Shown in pieces: positions 29,201 through 36,191 of a DNA stretch of 64,000 nt. This stretch comes from Tolypeutes matacus. Taxonomy: Eukaryota > Chordata > Mammalia > Cingulata > Chlamyphoridae. The notes beneath the pieces were generated by a model. That model did not search any database. It was not told the origin of the DNA and saw nothing but the letters and a program-made list of their open reading frames with translations. Numbering within the stretch: the first letter of the stretch is position 1; each line of letters begins with the position of its first letter. A program made the position numbers and the translations under genes. The stretch is taken from the NCBI GenBank assembly GCA_026826555.1, contig JAKSZT010053928.1:3937733-4001732 (forward strand), written 5' to 3'.

Positions 29201-30920
29201 CTTCAAGTAGTCTGGCACTGTTCTTCCCCTCCTTTCCTCCTTCTCTCCTCCCTCCTCTTTCCACCTCATTTTTATTAATCATTATTAAGACGTAATTGCT
29301 TGAGTCATAATCCTTTCATGAAGGAAGAAAAGTCATTGAACTAAGAAAATCATTGAACTTAGTTATCAATTATTAGTTTCATAATCTTTATCAGGTAAAA
29401 CAGTCAATAGATCTATTGTCTGGACTGGTAGAAACAGAATTGTTCTGTACTCCACATCCCGGTATTTTCCTGTAGTATTGAAGACAGAAAATGATTAAGT
29501 GAAATACTTGATCACTGTAAGTCATCTTTGCATTTCCAAAAAGTAGAATGTAAAATGGCAAAATGGGTCAAACATGTCTGGAGGGTTTATGAAATGATCA
29601 AGCCCCTACCTCACCCCCACCCTGCTTTGAACAAGAAACTGAATGCAGACCAAGTATGTTTGTGTTTCAGAGACTAATGATGTCTGGGGTGTTATAGATG
29701 ACAACTTTGGTGAATAACAGCTTTGGAACAGCCATTTTAGAGCAGGGATGAGGCAGGGAGGGAAGATTCTCCCTGAGTACTTTTATTTCTTTCCTTAAAG
29801 ATGGCCTCCTTAAATTTTTCTTTTCAGACTTGAATTCCTGTGGAACAATAAAGAAACAGCAGAAAACAGAGAGTCTCCTGTTCCTGAGGAAATAAAAATG
29901 ACCTGTCAACAGTTTATCCATTATCACCGTGACCTATGTATCCGAAACATTGTCAAAGAAAGAAGGTAAGCAAATTGCCAGTACAAATTCCAGACAATTA
30001 TATTATCAGACAATTACTTTGGGTTTAAAACAGGCTAGCTAAAGTGGTTGTGTCTGACTTACATGATTGTTAGTTTCAGTAACATATATACTTGTAAAAT
30101 AGCTGTGGGTCAGCTTATAGTTTAAGAAACCATGTAAAAGAGCCAGATCACTTTGGTTTTAATGTTTTTAAAATGTCATATGACTTCTGATTTTCATATA
30201 AATTATGAAAACTTTAGCTTAGAATGAACCACTTAACTATAACAGAATATTAACATTCACTTCATGTTGGCCATTAATGTCTCTCACAAAACTTTGGGAT
30301 ACATTGGATTTAAAAGTGATTAAAAAAAAAAAAAAGTGATTTTATATTCCCTATCTCCTAATGGTATATTACCATATTCCTAATCTCTTAATTTTCTGTT
30401 CTCTGTTTTTCACCTCAAGTCTTAATCTTATTTATTAACATCATATTTATTCTTCTAATCCTTAAGGTATGCAGTATGCAGCGGGAAATAATGAATGATA
30501 CAAATGTTATAGTGCCAGTGTTCTTTGTTGTCATAAAAGAGAAAAACAAAAGAAAACATAAAAGCCAAATAACTTTTATATCTATAATTGAAAATTTGAA
30601 AATTTATGCAAATTACCATTCAGGATGATTTACTTACATATAGTATTACTATATTTAACTTATGTATGTCACCATACCCAGAGAGAAGCCTAGTATAGAA
30701 AGTGGAAAGCGGGAAGCAGATGTGGCTCAATCAGTAGGGCTCCCGTTTACCATATGGGAGGCCCCGGGTTCGGTTCCGGGGCCTCCTGGTGAAGGCAAGC
30801 CGGCCCACGCGGCGCGACCCAGCAAGGGGAGACAAGCAGACACAGAAAAACGCACAGCAAATGGACACAACGAGCACAAGCAGCAAGGGGGGCGATAAAT
30901 GAATAAATAAATAAAATCTG

Positions 30921-30951
<31 letters not shown>

Positions 30952-32979
30952 AAGTGGAAAGGGAACTCACTGGATGTGAATAATCTTAAATTCAACTGCT
31001 GGATCTGCCACTTATAAGTTGTGTTGACATTGGTCGAGTTCACTTCTCTAAACCTTTGTTTTCCTCTTTAAAATATGTGGCTCTCGGGGTTGTTAACTTA
31101 GAGGACAAAATGTATGTAATGTCCTAGCACAGTTCCTGGCACATGGAAAATTATAAAAAGAAGTTAGTTTCCCACCCTTAAAGGTACCATCAACTAAGTA
31201 GTTTCAATAATTTAAAACTGCTTTTTAAAATTAAAAAAGGGAACTCTATGTTAGCACCTTCCAGCCCATTGTGAGTACAGAGCTCTTGCCATTGGCAGGG
31301 CTACTAGGCAGCCCTGGTCCCAGGTCAACTGGTAATGGTGCTATCCTGCTCCTGCTGCTCTCCAGGCTCAACAGCCTCTGCAGCATCACATTCTCTGCCA
31401 TTCTTTATGACTCCATGGGCTGCCTGATCATAGTCATGAGGAAACAAGTATTCAATCAGTGCCTAGTATAGAAGGTATTGGGCTATAAATGAAAAATCAA
31501 CATTCAGGAAGGCTCAGGCATGGGTTGTAATATTCAGGCTTTCGTTGAAAGTGGTATTTGTAGTTCCAGAGCATAAATTAAGATATATTATCACTAACTG
31601 GAATGCTGATTTGAAACGTGATTTTATGTATCTGAGAAAAATGTTCATTTTTATTAGCCTCTTTTCTAATTTTTGTATGAAACTAATGTATATTCATTTA
31701 TGGTTAAATGTTTTAAATTTTCGTCACCTATTTCTCATTTCATCTTGTTCTTCATCCACTGCCTCCTAATGTTAAGCACTTTAGGTTTTACAGCTTGACT
31801 GATGCTTGTGGACAGATTCATGTTGGCTATTGCATATTTATATGAAAATGTACAGAATTCACTTCATTGTATTTTTGCCTTATTTATTTGCTCATACTTG
31901 AGGAATCCTACATATCCATCAGGAAGACAAATTCTAAATGATTAAGAGGTAGATTCATAATCAAAATACATTTTTGAAATCTTAGATTTATAGTAAAACA
32001 TCTCACTTATTCTTTCCTTGCTTCCAAATGAAGCAAATTCCTGACAAACACAGTATGACTGCCTTGGCTGCTGAGGGCAAAAAAAAAGGCTACTGCAGGC
32101 ACTTTGGAAGCTGAAAATATAAAGTTTCATTTGAATAGTTTAGTTAAAAATAGTCATTTAAGAGCTTATAAAATATTTTTAATGTTTCTGAGACAAATTA
32201 CTTATTAAAACTAAGTATGTTATAAAATACATACTAGTCAGCTGTCTTCAGAACAGATCTGATCATAAAAACCATGGAACTGGGGAGTGGGTATAGGTCA
32301 GTGGTTGAGTGCCTGCTTCCCATGTACAAGGCCCCTGGTTCAATTCCTGGTCCCCCCTTAAAAAAAAAAAAAAGCCATGCAACCATAAAGAGAATATTTC
32401 TTTGTTGATGCATTTACATTATTTATGTCATGTTTTTTTGTTGTTGTTTAAGCTTCTCTGTTTTCACAAGCATTATCAGCATATTTTTTCTCCAGCACAT
32501 CTCTCTAGGGTCAGACAAGTTAAACCCTTTATATTCAGAATAGTGTCATTCCTGCCATACTTTTAAACTACCATGCTGAATTTCCTTGTTTCCTTCTATT
32601 TTCCTTTGCTTGTCCTCCCATCATGCTGTGCTGATACCAGATTTACAGAACATATGGGTGAATCATTCCTTTGACATACAGGTGTGGCACAAAGACTTCT
32701 GCTGGAACCTTCTGTGGCTGTGACCTGGTAAACTGGCTAATTGAAGTTGGCCTTGCCTCTGACCGTGGTGAAGCTGTGATATATGGAGACAGACTGGTGC
32801 AAGGGGGAGTCATCCAACATATTACCAACGAATATGAATTTCGGGATGAATACTTGTTTTACAGATTTCTTCAAAAGAATCCTGAACAGAGTCCTGCTAG
32901 TAATGCAACCATCCCTCAGCAGGAAAGATATAAAGAAATTGAGCATTCATCCCCATCCTCACTTTCCTCTAAAACCTAA
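4874..32979 (+). CDS. GPR155: GPR155 (LYCHOS), 14 terminal coding exons, 5' part outside window
   Basis: Lysosomal multipass membrane protein. It is known to sense cholesterol and to promote mTORC1 signalling by binding GATOR1. Family architecture is a PIN/auxin-carrier-like permease bundle, a GPCR-like bundle and a C-terminal DEP domain. Fourteen exons join in phase: 2147 coding nt, which is 2 nt of a split Val codon plus 714 codons and TAA. They match the remembered mammalian protein almost residue for residue, for example YPEYRQYIYLVAPISLMML, SFSGSALFYLGLTMVGK, MDPKPLAYAIQNVSFD and the DEP segment FCGCDLVNWLIEVGLASDRG. The human protein is about 870 residues, so roughly 155 N-terminal residues lie upstream of the window. 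No frameshift or premature stop was seen. All junctions are GT/AG. Most introns contain SINE, L1 or MIR insertions. SCRN3 follows tail to tail. Identification is very secure. Confidence 0.97.
5274..6975. other. GPR155 intron, no recognised repeat
   Basis: 1.7 kb of AT-rich sequence without SINE or L1 that I can identify. No open frame with family resemblance. Confidence 0.6.
6976..7141 (+). CDS. GPR155: GPR155 coding exon, permease-like domain
   Basis: Acceptor CTTTAG ends at 6975 and donor GTATGT starts at 7142; 166 nt. It completes the split Leu and reads LVLPLLCREMVELLDK, then NYAFLYGVFPVAPGVAIFA and QFNMEVEI. The VFPVAPGVAIFATQF stretch is the hallmark helix-break region of the PIN-like transporter fold. 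It ends on a codon boundary. Confidence 0.96.
7142..8035. other. GPR155 intron, no recognised repeat
   Basis: About 0.9 kb, AT-rich. Nothing recognisable except the branch/pyrimidine region before the acceptor at 8035. Confidence 0.6.
8036..8191 (+). CDS. GPR155: GPR155 coding exon, end of permease-like domain
   Basis: Acceptor TTTTGCAG ends at 8035 and donor GTAAGT starts at 8192; 156 nt (52 codons, phase 0 at both ends). It reads ITSGMVISTFVSAPIMYVSA to FDISIISLVSL. This holds the last hydrophobic helix of the permease half and the start of the GPCR-like half. Being phase-symmetric, it could be skipped without a frameshift. Confidence 0.96.
8291..8513 (+). mobile_element. Dimeric tRNA-derived SINE
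   Basis: Two tandem tRNA-like heads. The first is at 8291-8370 (box B GGTTCGGTCCC) followed by an AAACAAACAACAAG linker. The second is at about 8422-8495 (box B GGATTCAATCCC) ending in a 17-A run. The same two-head layout is seen at 14621, 15380 (minus) and 18839 (minus). Confidence 0.85.
8600..8845 (+). repeat. MIR (ancient SINE)
   Basis: Shows the MIR core: CTAGCTCTGCCACAAACTAG, then TTAACCTCTCTAAGCTTCAG and GGATTAAATGAGATAATACA. Diverged and inactive. Confidence 0.85.
8846..9714. other. GPR155 intron, unassigned
   Basis: About 0.87 kb between the MIR and the next exon. I see no recognisable element. Confidence 0.55.
9715..9798 (+). CDS. GPR155: GPR155 coding exon, GPCR-like domain
   Basis: Acceptor TTTTTAAG ends at 9714 and donor GTTAGT starts at 9799; 84 nt, 28 codons, phase 0 at both ends. 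It reads IWSLAVLLLSKKYKQLPHML then TTNLLIAQ. It aligns to the human segment with one conservative change. AAG is an uncommon acceptor trinucleotide but follows a good pyrimidine run. Confidence 0.95.
10422..10539 (+). CDS. GPR155: GPR155 coding exon, GPCR-like domain
   Basis: Acceptor TTCCTTAG ends at 10421 and donor GTAAGT starts at 10540; 118 nt. It reads SIVCAGMMIWNFVKEKNFVG then QILVFVLLYSSLYSTYLWTG, with the final Gly codon split G|GC. It spans two transmembrane helices of the GPCR-like half. Confidence 0.96.
10540..10865. other. GPR155 intron, unassigned GC-richer patch
   Basis: Higher GC than its surroundings around 10640-10810. Stops are present in all frames within 80 codons and there is no family match. 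Left unassigned. Confidence 0.5.
10866..11240 (+). repeat. MIR split by a younger SINE
   Basis: MIR sequence (TCTGGCTCTGCCTTAGCAAA, GTCAGTTTCTTTAACAG) resumes after the SINE as TTATAGAGTTATTCTGAGAA. The SINE at 10947-11142 sits inside it. Confidence 0.75.
10947..11142 (-). mobile_element. DAS-type SINE with exact 15-bp duplication
   Basis: Reverse copy. The - strand head has GTGGCTCAATCAGTAGGGCT and the tail CAAGCAGCAAGGGGGG, then an A-rich end. Flanked by AAAACTAGATTTTTA at 10932 and 11143. Near-identical to the copy at 12587-12764, so both are young. Confidence 0.95.
11241..12573. other. GPR155 intron, mostly unassigned
   Basis: No exon. A weak MIR-like stretch lies near 12270-12370 and a (TA)n microsatellite at 12387-12407. 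The rest is unassigned. Confidence 0.5.
12587..12764 (-). mobile_element. DAS-type SINE with exact 13-bp duplication
   Basis: Reverse copy, flanked by TATATTAGCTTTT at 12574-12586 and 12765-12777. Head and tail as in the copy at 10947. Confidence 0.95.
13325..13560 (+). repeat. MIR (ancient SINE)
   Basis: MIR core words: GGCTGTGTGACTTGGGCAAA, then TTTCCATATCTATAAAATGA and TCTAGCCCTGAAGTTCTAAG. Confidence 0.75.
13652..13745 (-). mobile_element. Short tRNA-head SINE
   Basis: Reverse copy of only the tRNA-like head plus a poly(A) (T-run on +). Flanked by GTATTAAGTTTT at 13640 and 13746. Box B on the - strand is GGTTCGATCCC. Confidence 0.92.
14240..14324 (+). CDS. GPR155: GPR155 coding exon, GPCR-like domain
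   Basis: Acceptor GTTCTTAG ends at 14239 and donor GTAAGT starts at 14325; 85 nt. It reads LLAISLFLLKKREMVQIPVG then IIIISGWG; the Gly codon is split GG|A. It is followed by a short 106-nt intron, much the shortest in the window. Confidence 0.96.
14376..14412. repeat. CT-rich microsatellite in short intron
   Basis: A (CT)n/(TCTT) tract in the 106-nt intron between the GPR155 exons at 14240 and 14431, about 20 nt before the acceptor. It probably doubles as the polypyrimidine tract. Confidence 0.8.
14431..14521 (+). CDS. GPR155: GPR155 coding exon, GPCR-like domain
   Basis: Acceptor GCTATTACAG ends at 14430. The donor GTGGGA at 14522 is weaker than consensus. Length 91 nt. It reads IPALLVGVLLITGKHNGDSI then DSAFFYGKEQ, identical to the human protein as remembered. 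The upstream intron has a CT-repeat tract that probably serves as the polypyrimidine tract. Confidence 0.96.
14621..14844 (+). mobile_element. Dimeric tRNA-derived SINE
   Basis: Two heads: 14621-14700 (TAGCTCAAACAGTTGAGTGC, GGTTCAGTTTCC) and about 14748-14820 (TGGCTCAGTGGTTGAGCACC, GGTTCAATCCC), joined by a CAAACAAATGAACAGACCAA linker and ending in poly(A). Confidence 0.9.
14892..14994 (-). mobile_element. Short tRNA-head SINE, exact 14-bp duplication
   Basis: Reverse copy flanked by TCCTGTATCACTTT at 14878-14891 and 14995-15008. Same head subtype as 13652 and 17476. Confidence 0.93.
15380..15601 (-). mobile_element. Dimeric tRNA-derived SINE
   Basis: Reverse two-head copy with its poly(A) as the T-run from 15383. 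Box B complements are seen as GGGATTGACCCC and GGGACTGAACCC. An imperfect CATAT(TA)n duplication surrounds it. Confidence 0.85.
15768..15978 (+). CDS. GPR155: GPR155 coding exon, TM helix and start of cytosolic loop
   Basis: Acceptor CTGGCAG ends at 15767 and donor GTATGA starts at 15979; 211 nt. It reads MITTAVTLFCSILIAGMSLM, then a polar loop (YEGFDQSQNHKAAEAGNTAF, INEPELFTSSIPER). The Ser codon is split A|GT with the exon at 23355. The donor choice is decided by restoring SYCSCSMG across the junction, which matches the family's SCCSCSMG. Intron sequence follows in frame as far as a stop at 15996. Confidence 0.95.
16313..16501 (+). mobile_element. DAS-type SINE, exact 15-bp duplication
   Basis: Forward copy with GTGGCTCAATCAGTGGGGCT, box B GGTTCGGTTCC, then CAAGCAGCAAGGAGGGGATA. 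Flanked by AATAAAGTGAACTGA at 16298 and 16502. Confidence 0.95.
16553..16889. mobile_element. Non-autonomous hAT (Charlie-type) DNA transposon
   Basis: Terminal inverted repeats CAGGGATTGGCAAA and, at the other end, TTTGCCAATCCCTG. Flanked by an 8-bp duplication GTGTAAGT (16545) / GTATAAGT (16890) with one difference, as hAT elements make. It resembles a common placental MER element; exact family not named. Confidence 0.88.
16898..17280. other. GPR155 intron, unassigned
   Basis: No exon and no recognised repeat between the hAT element and the MIR. Confidence 0.5.
17418..18097 (-). mobile_element. MaLR-like solo LTR, containing a SINE
   Basis: TG...CA ends (TGTATTAGTCAGCC on the left, AACTGCAACA on the right) with 5-bp flanks ATTTA/ATATA (one difference). 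Its left end, read on the other strand, matches the 3' ends of the LTRs at 55552 and 62989 (CCAAC, ATTTCTGGTATTTTGC, then GC and CTAA words). A SINE lies inside at 17476-17571. LTR of an endogenous retroelement; no coding part present. Confidence 0.7.
17476..17571 (-). mobile_element. Short tRNA-head SINE nested in LTR
   Basis: Exact 15-bp duplication TCGGTTGGTCTTTAT at 17461 and 17572. Reverse head with box B GGTTCGATCCC. It must be younger than the LTR. Confidence 0.95.
18186..18838. repeat. Old L1-like and unclassified repeat remnants
   Basis: 18186-18440 resembles an antisense L1 3' part (TATACTGTTCCACAACTTAT). 18450-18830 resembles an ancient dispersed repeat, also seen near 22440-22720 (GTCAGACTCA, AGTAACTTCTGGGTATCTGG). 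Families not named with certainty. Confidence 0.45.
18839..19071 (-). mobile_element. Dimeric tRNA-derived SINE
   Basis: Reverse two-head copy (GGGATTGAACCCGGGACC and GGGAACCGAACCTGGGACC) joined by a TTTGTTTGTTGTTTG linker. Flanks share TTTAATTTT. Confidence 0.88.
19560..20110 (-). mobile_element. L1 3' UTR fragment, antisense
   Basis: Contains the L1 3' motifs TTGGCTTGTTGCACTCAACA, CAATGCTGCAATCAACATCT and TTAGTTATCCACTTCC. Old and truncated. Confidence 0.7.
20111..21290. repeat. L2-like remnant and unassigned sequence
   Basis: 20290-20700 has the pyrimidine-rich, CACACC-containing look of an antisense L2 (ACTGCCAGATTAATCTTCAT). The remainder is unassigned. Confidence 0.45.
21291..21460. 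repeat. L2 3' end
   Basis: ACAGTTAATTGCTGTGTTTG, then TATCAGGCTCTTTGTGCATG and a GGATGG microsatellite, the usual L2 3' end order. Confidence 0.5.
21461..22723. other. GPR155 intron, mostly unassigned
   Basis: No exon. Part (22440-22720) resembles an ancient dispersed repeat (GGCCAAGGAGTTTGAATTTA) that continues after the SINE at 22738. Confidence 0.45.
22738..22976 (-). mobile_element. DAS-type SINE, longer body, exact 14-bp duplication
   Basis: Reverse copy flanked by TAGTATGTGTTTTT at 22724 and 22977. The body includes CACAGAAAAACGCAAAGCAA (on - strand), as in the copy at 30710, a segment missing in the copies at 10947, 12587 and 16313. Confidence 0.95.
23355..23459 (+). CDS. GPR155: GPR155 coding exon, cytosolic loop
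   Basis: Acceptor TATAG ends at 23354 and donor GTAAGG starts at 23460; 105 nt. It reads YCSCSMGNSELQCPSAEPGA then NTSTSEPETPSFEK. It is a hydrophilic Ser/Cys-rich loop and diverges more than the membrane exons, as expected for this part of the protein. Confidence 0.94.
23997..24130 (+). CDS. GPR155: GPR155 coding exon, Cys-rich loop and TM helix
   Basis: Acceptor TTTATAG ends at 23996 and donor GTAAAT starts at 24131; 134 nt. It reads DHCVSRCNSQSCILAQEEQY, then LTRHVLLCLLLIIGLFA, a transmembrane helix. Compared with the human protein, one Glu of the EEE run is missing. Confidence 0.95.
24500..24935 (-). mobile_element. L1 3' UTR fragment, antisense
   Basis: Contains AAAATTACATAACCACTTCA, then TATTCCCAGTTCTAATAAAC and ATTGCTTTCCAAAGGGGTAT, typical of antisense L1 3' regions. 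Confidence 0.6.
24936..25583. other. GPR155 intron, unassigned
   Basis: No exon or recognised repeat up to the acceptor at 25583. Confidence 0.5.
25584..25679 (+). CDS. GPR155: GPR155 coding exon, GPCR-like domain
   Basis: Acceptor CTTTACAG ends at 25583. The donor GTATTT at 25680 lacks the +4/+5 consensus. Length 96 nt, 32 codons, phase 0 at both ends. It reads NLSSCLWWLFNQEPGRLYVE then LQFFCAVFNFGQ, identical to the human protein as remembered. The weak donor and symmetric phase make this the best candidate for exon skipping. Confidence 0.95.
26100..26250 (+). repeat. MIR-like ancient repeat
   Basis: GAGAGCCCATTATGCACCAA, then ATTTTCTCATTTAAACTTCA and CAGCTTACAAATTAGGAAAC. Confidence 0.65.
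26590..26786 (+). mobile_element. L1 3' tail with poly(A)
   Basis: Tail words GAATGCACAACTATGTGATT, then AGTTGTACACTTTGGATGAA and CAATAAAATTTATTTG, followed by a short segment ending in a 22-A run at 26764-26786. The tail resembles other xenarthran L1 ends. Confidence 0.55.
26787..28386. other. GPR155 intron, unassigned, partly GC-richer
   Basis: 26930-27430 has higher GC than its surroundings and no repeat signature that I recognise. An AATAAA occurs near 27609. It could be an old retrocopy fragment or unique conserved sequence. Confidence 0.4.
28387..28451 (+). CDS. GPR155: GPR155 coding exon, last TM segment
   Basis: Acceptor TTTCCTTAG ends at 28386 and donor GTAAAT starts at 28452; 65 nt. 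It reads GFISFGIFGLDKHLIILPFK plus R and a split Arg (AG|A). It is the shortest coding exon seen here. Confidence 0.95.
28452..29827. other. GPR155 intron, one MIR
   Basis: A MIR stretch at about 29105-29220 (TAACCTCTCTAAGACTCATC, GGGTTGTCATGAGGATTAAG). The rest is unassigned. Confidence 0.6.
29828..29965 (+). CDS. GPR155: GPR155 coding exon, start of DEP domain
   Basis: Acceptor TTTTCAG ends at 29827 and donor GTAAGC starts at 29966; 138 nt. It reads LEFLWNNKETAENRESPVPE, then EEIKMTCQQFIHYHRDLCIR and NIVKER. The DEP fold starts within the second half. The terminal Arg codon is split AG|G. Confidence 0.96.
30710..30948 (+). mobile_element. DAS-type SINE, exact 13-bp duplication, long poly(A)
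   Basis: Forward copy flanked by AGAAAGTGGAAAG at 30697 and 30949. Full body and an A-run of about 29, a sign of a young insertion. Confidence 0.95.
30965..31165 (+). repeat. MIR (ancient SINE)
   Basis: GCTGGATCTGCCACTTATAA, then CACTTCTCTAAACCTTTG and CAGTTCCTGGCACATGGAAA. The SINE just upstream broke its left edge. Confidence 0.8.
31166..32281. other. GPR155 intron, unassigned
   Basis: 31260-31480 is GC-richer and open for 66 codons, but shows no family resemblance. No repeat recognised elsewhere. Confidence 0.4.
32282..32373 (+). mobile_element. Short tRNA-head SINE
   Basis: Head GGTCAGTGGTTGAGTGCC, box B GGTTCAATTCC, then an A-run. More diverged than the other short heads. Confidence 0.8.
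32682..32979 (+). CDS. GPR155: GPR155 terminal coding exon, DEP domain and C-terminus
   Basis: Acceptor GACATACAG ends at 32681; TAA stop at 32977-32979; 298 nt of coding sequence. It reads CGTKTSAGTFCGCDLVNWLI, then EVGLASDRGEAVIYGDRLVQ, GGVIQHITNEYEFRDEYLFY and RFLQK, which is the DEP core. A short polar tail ends ERYKEIEHSSPSSLSSKT. The tail is two or three residues different in length from human. Confidence 0.97.
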
Positions 32980-33004
32980 ATTATGAAGGAGAGAACCCCA
33001 ATGT

Positions 33005-33135
33005 GATATCTGCCCCAGATCTGTTGGTAATTAGCTTTGTGACCTTGGGCAAGTCATAACCTCTCTGAGCCTCATTTGTCTCTTCTGTAAACTGAAGGGA
33101 TTTGATGAGCTATGATTTTATGTGTATATAAAACA
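33005..33135 (+). repeat. MIR within GPR155 3' UTR
   Basis: TTTGTGACCTTGGGCAAGTC, then AACCTCTCTGAGCCTCATTT and TCTTCTGTAAACTGAAGGG. Confidence 0.85.
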
Positions 33136-34675
33136 CATAGATAACTGATAGGAAAAAGATAATATCAAATCAAAGTTTAAAGTTCTGATAATGAATATAA
33201 TTATTACTATAAACAATACTGATTTTCCAACATTTAAAAATCACTGCTTTCTGCAACTATTTATTATAGTTTCAAAATCAACATCCAATTAACCATTCAA
33301 ATTGCCAAATTTGGCAGGTGTACTGCTGGCAGTAAATAAACCTTAAATTATGATAACTTTGCACTTATTGATAGCACCTCCTAAAGGATTTTAATGTTTC
33401 TAATAAGAGGCCTTCTTTTTATTTTCCCCATTTTCTTGACAAATGGTACTCATTTGAAAATTAGAAGCTTATTATTTTTTAGAAGCATTAATATTTTAAA
33501 GTTCATTTTTTCTTGCTGTTCAAACTAAAATACTAATCTGAGCAACTAGGAAGGGAGTAAGAACCTCCATAAATATTATCATTTCCACAATCCTTCAACA
33601 AACATATAGTATGATCTTTAACTTTTGTACTACAAATGATAATTTGAGTAGACTGTTTAAATTTCCTCAAGAAAATTACTACCATGGGATATTTCATTAC
33701 TAGTGTTTGCACAAAGCATCATTCATAGTACAGAAAGATAACACTACTACTCTATTCCCTGCAGTTAAAAAAAAAGATACAGTTCAAGCCAAGAACTTTA
33801 AAATTCTAAGCCTGATACCCTGCTGCTATATTTAGAATTTAGTCTTTTTAGGTGCCCATGTATAAAAATCTATAAATTGGAAAATTACTAAATATTGGCT
33901 ATAAATAAGTTTTATATTCAGTGAATTAAAAAGAGGTTTGACTACTTAAAATTTACATTTATTTCATTTTGATCCCATTCACATGATCTTTGAATGTCTA
34001 CATAATTATTAGGTGTCTGTACTTATTTACAACACTTTTCAAATGTTTATTTGATTATCTCATACTTTCAGTGTCTCATGTAAAAGCCAAATAGAAAAAA
34101 GTTTATAGGGCTAATGTCATTGCCCTTTTAATAAAACATATATGTAATTTTTTAAAAAGCCTGCATGGAAGCCTAGTGTATTTAACAAGTAAATTATACT
34201 TTAGCATAGTATTAGCCTGTGAGTTTTAAGTTATGATTGAGTTGAGGAAAGGGGATATTTTTAAGCAGAACTGTCTTGCTGAGGAACTTTAAAAAAAAAA
34301 AAAAAAAGAAAAGAAAATATGACCACATTATGACTCTGAATGCTCTGGGGTAAGCTTTGTAAAGCCTCATTGCTGTGCTAAGTGACTTTTATAGTTACTA
34401 AAACAGAGATATTAATTCCCATGCATGCAGACAGCTCAAAATCAAATGGAAAATTTGTTTTGTTTGTGAACAAGTCATACTACATATGTTTTGTTTTATG
34501 CACAAGGGAATCTACAGCATCTTTTTCCATTGGAAACACTAAAAGAAAACCCTGGATCAGCATGATCTGCAGTTTCATATAATGAAATTCTAAGAGATGT
34601 TTCTAGAATTAAGGATAGTTTAATTTTATTAAATATTTGTAAATGTTACTTTGCCACTGACAAAGCAAGTTTCTC

Positions 34676-34681
34676 AATAAA
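34676..34681 (+). terminator. Candidate GPR155 polyadenylation signal AATAAA
   Basis: A canonical AATAAA lies about 1.7 kb after the stop and is followed by a T-rich stretch (TTATTTTATTTGTATTG). Lineage-specific SINEs resume only downstream at 34985, consistent with the transcript ending before them. Confidence 0.5.
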
Positions 34682-34984
34682 ATAGTTATTTTATTTGTAT
34701 TGCCAATATCTTTTCTTTGAGTGATCTGAATAATGCAGAAGCCATATTAAAGGTCTTTTCTATCATTTCTCAATGTTTTCTTAAATGGGTTTCCTGATAT
34801 TATTCTATTCTTCATGACCCTCTGAGCTCTGTGCAGTGCCTTACCCATTTATGCATTCAGCAAATACTTTTTATGAATGAATGAATATAACATTAGAGTC
34901 CTTTTCACACATTTCATAATTTTTAATTACAGGGGCACAGCTGGGAAAATGATCTGATACAATTTTGATTAAAATCTCCTTTTA

Positions 34985-35431
34985 GGGGGCGGATGTGGCT
35001 CAAATGGTTGGGCATCCGTCTGCCATATGGAGGGACCTGGGTTCGATCCCCAGGACCTCCCAGTAAAATAAAAAAATATATATATATAGAAGGCGCATGG
35101 GCTGCCAGGCTCTGTGTGCGGGTGAGCCACCAGGCCCTGGGAGCCATGCAGCAAGATGATGATGTAACAGGAGAGAGACGCAGGGGAGAGACAAGACGAG
35201 ATGCTCCAAAAGCTCCAGAAACCAGGAACTGAGGTGGGACAAGCGGCAGAACACATCTTTCCTACATCGGAGGTCTCCAGGATCGAATTCTAGTGAAGAC
35301 TGGAGGAGGAAGATGAGAAGAGATGACAGGAAACAGACACAGAGAACTGCCCAGCGAATGGACACAAAACAGCAAATGGGGAAGGGGGGAGGTTAAAATG
35401 GATAAATAAATCTTTAAAAAAAAAAAAAAAA
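34985..35431 (+). mobile_element. Dimeric SINE with long spacer, exact 14-bp duplication
   Basis: First head 34985-35065 (GTGGCTCAAATGGTTGGGCA, GGTTCGATCCC), then a spacer GGCGCATGGGCTGCCAGGCT. The second tRNA-like head is about 35231-35305 (box B GGATCGAATTC), then the usual CAGCAAATGGGGAAGGGGGG tail. Flanked by AAAATCTCCTTTTA at 34971 and 35432. Confidence 0.94.
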
Positions 35432-36191
35432 AAAATCTCCTTTTATACTAATTGTTAGCATGGTCAAATTATCTTAGCTTTCAATGAATAATTCCATGCC
35501 TAGTTTGTGCTCAGCCTTAAGTATTTATAGAATAAGGTAAAATGTGCTTGGCATTTTGAGAATATCAATAAACGATAAGTACGTTTCTAAAAGCAAGGAA
35601 AATTTAAAACTATGGTTTGCTGTGCAGCAGAATACAGCTCTTGGTTTTTACCCCTACATATCTCATAAGCTGTAAAATATTAAATTACTTAGATTACTAG
35701 GAATAGGTAATCATGTGATGAGAGATGGCTGGAAACAGTTCAGAATCATAAATGTATTGCCATTCTTCAGGAATTTAAGTCTCTGCAATTGGTATGGTAA
35801 ACAATTGAAGCAATTAATTAAAAAAAAAAAAAAAGAGAAAACATTTGTTCTAGAGACCCTTTTAGGCAAATTTTATAAGAAAAAACTATCCTAAATTCTA
35901 GGCTGCATAATTATTTCTAAGACAAAATTTTTGTTTTTTTCAAAGACCAAACTCATTTTCTCTAAAATTCATTAGATTATTATTCCCTTGGTTCACAATG
36001 GGAAATAATAAACATTATTTAAGGGCTGACCAAAAAGAAACTTAATTTCAGCTACTATATATTTTACTCTTAAAACAGATGAAATTTAAGAAACCTTAAA
36101 TTTCCTAAACTATACCACAAGGCATTAATTATGCACACAAGTACATAATGCCCAACTCCCAATTTAGATTATAGAGTGGAAGTCTTCCAAT

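Larger units (their letters stand above)
32980..34700 (+). other. GPR155: GPR155 3' untranslated region (probable)
   Basis: About 1.7 kb of AT-rich, SINE-free sequence follows the stop. It contains an old MIR fragment near 33005-33135. The most plausible end is just after the AATAAA at 34676-34681; earlier candidates near 33334 and 34130 could give shorter forms. The 3' end is inferred, not seen. Confidence 0.6.

Noticed and set aside
31271..31471. 66-codon plus-strand frame in a GPR155 intron
   Set aside because: No family match, and the GPR155 frame joins correctly across the intron without it.
8018..35000. Regularly recurring 70-bp units as a CRISPR-like array
   Set aside because: They are dispersed SINE heads in both orientations with unrelated, irregular spacing; the genome is mammalian.
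34969..35365. Minus-strand open frames of 95-121 codons
   Set aside because: They are the reverse of a dimeric SINE; the same frames recur at 36691-37056 for the same reason.
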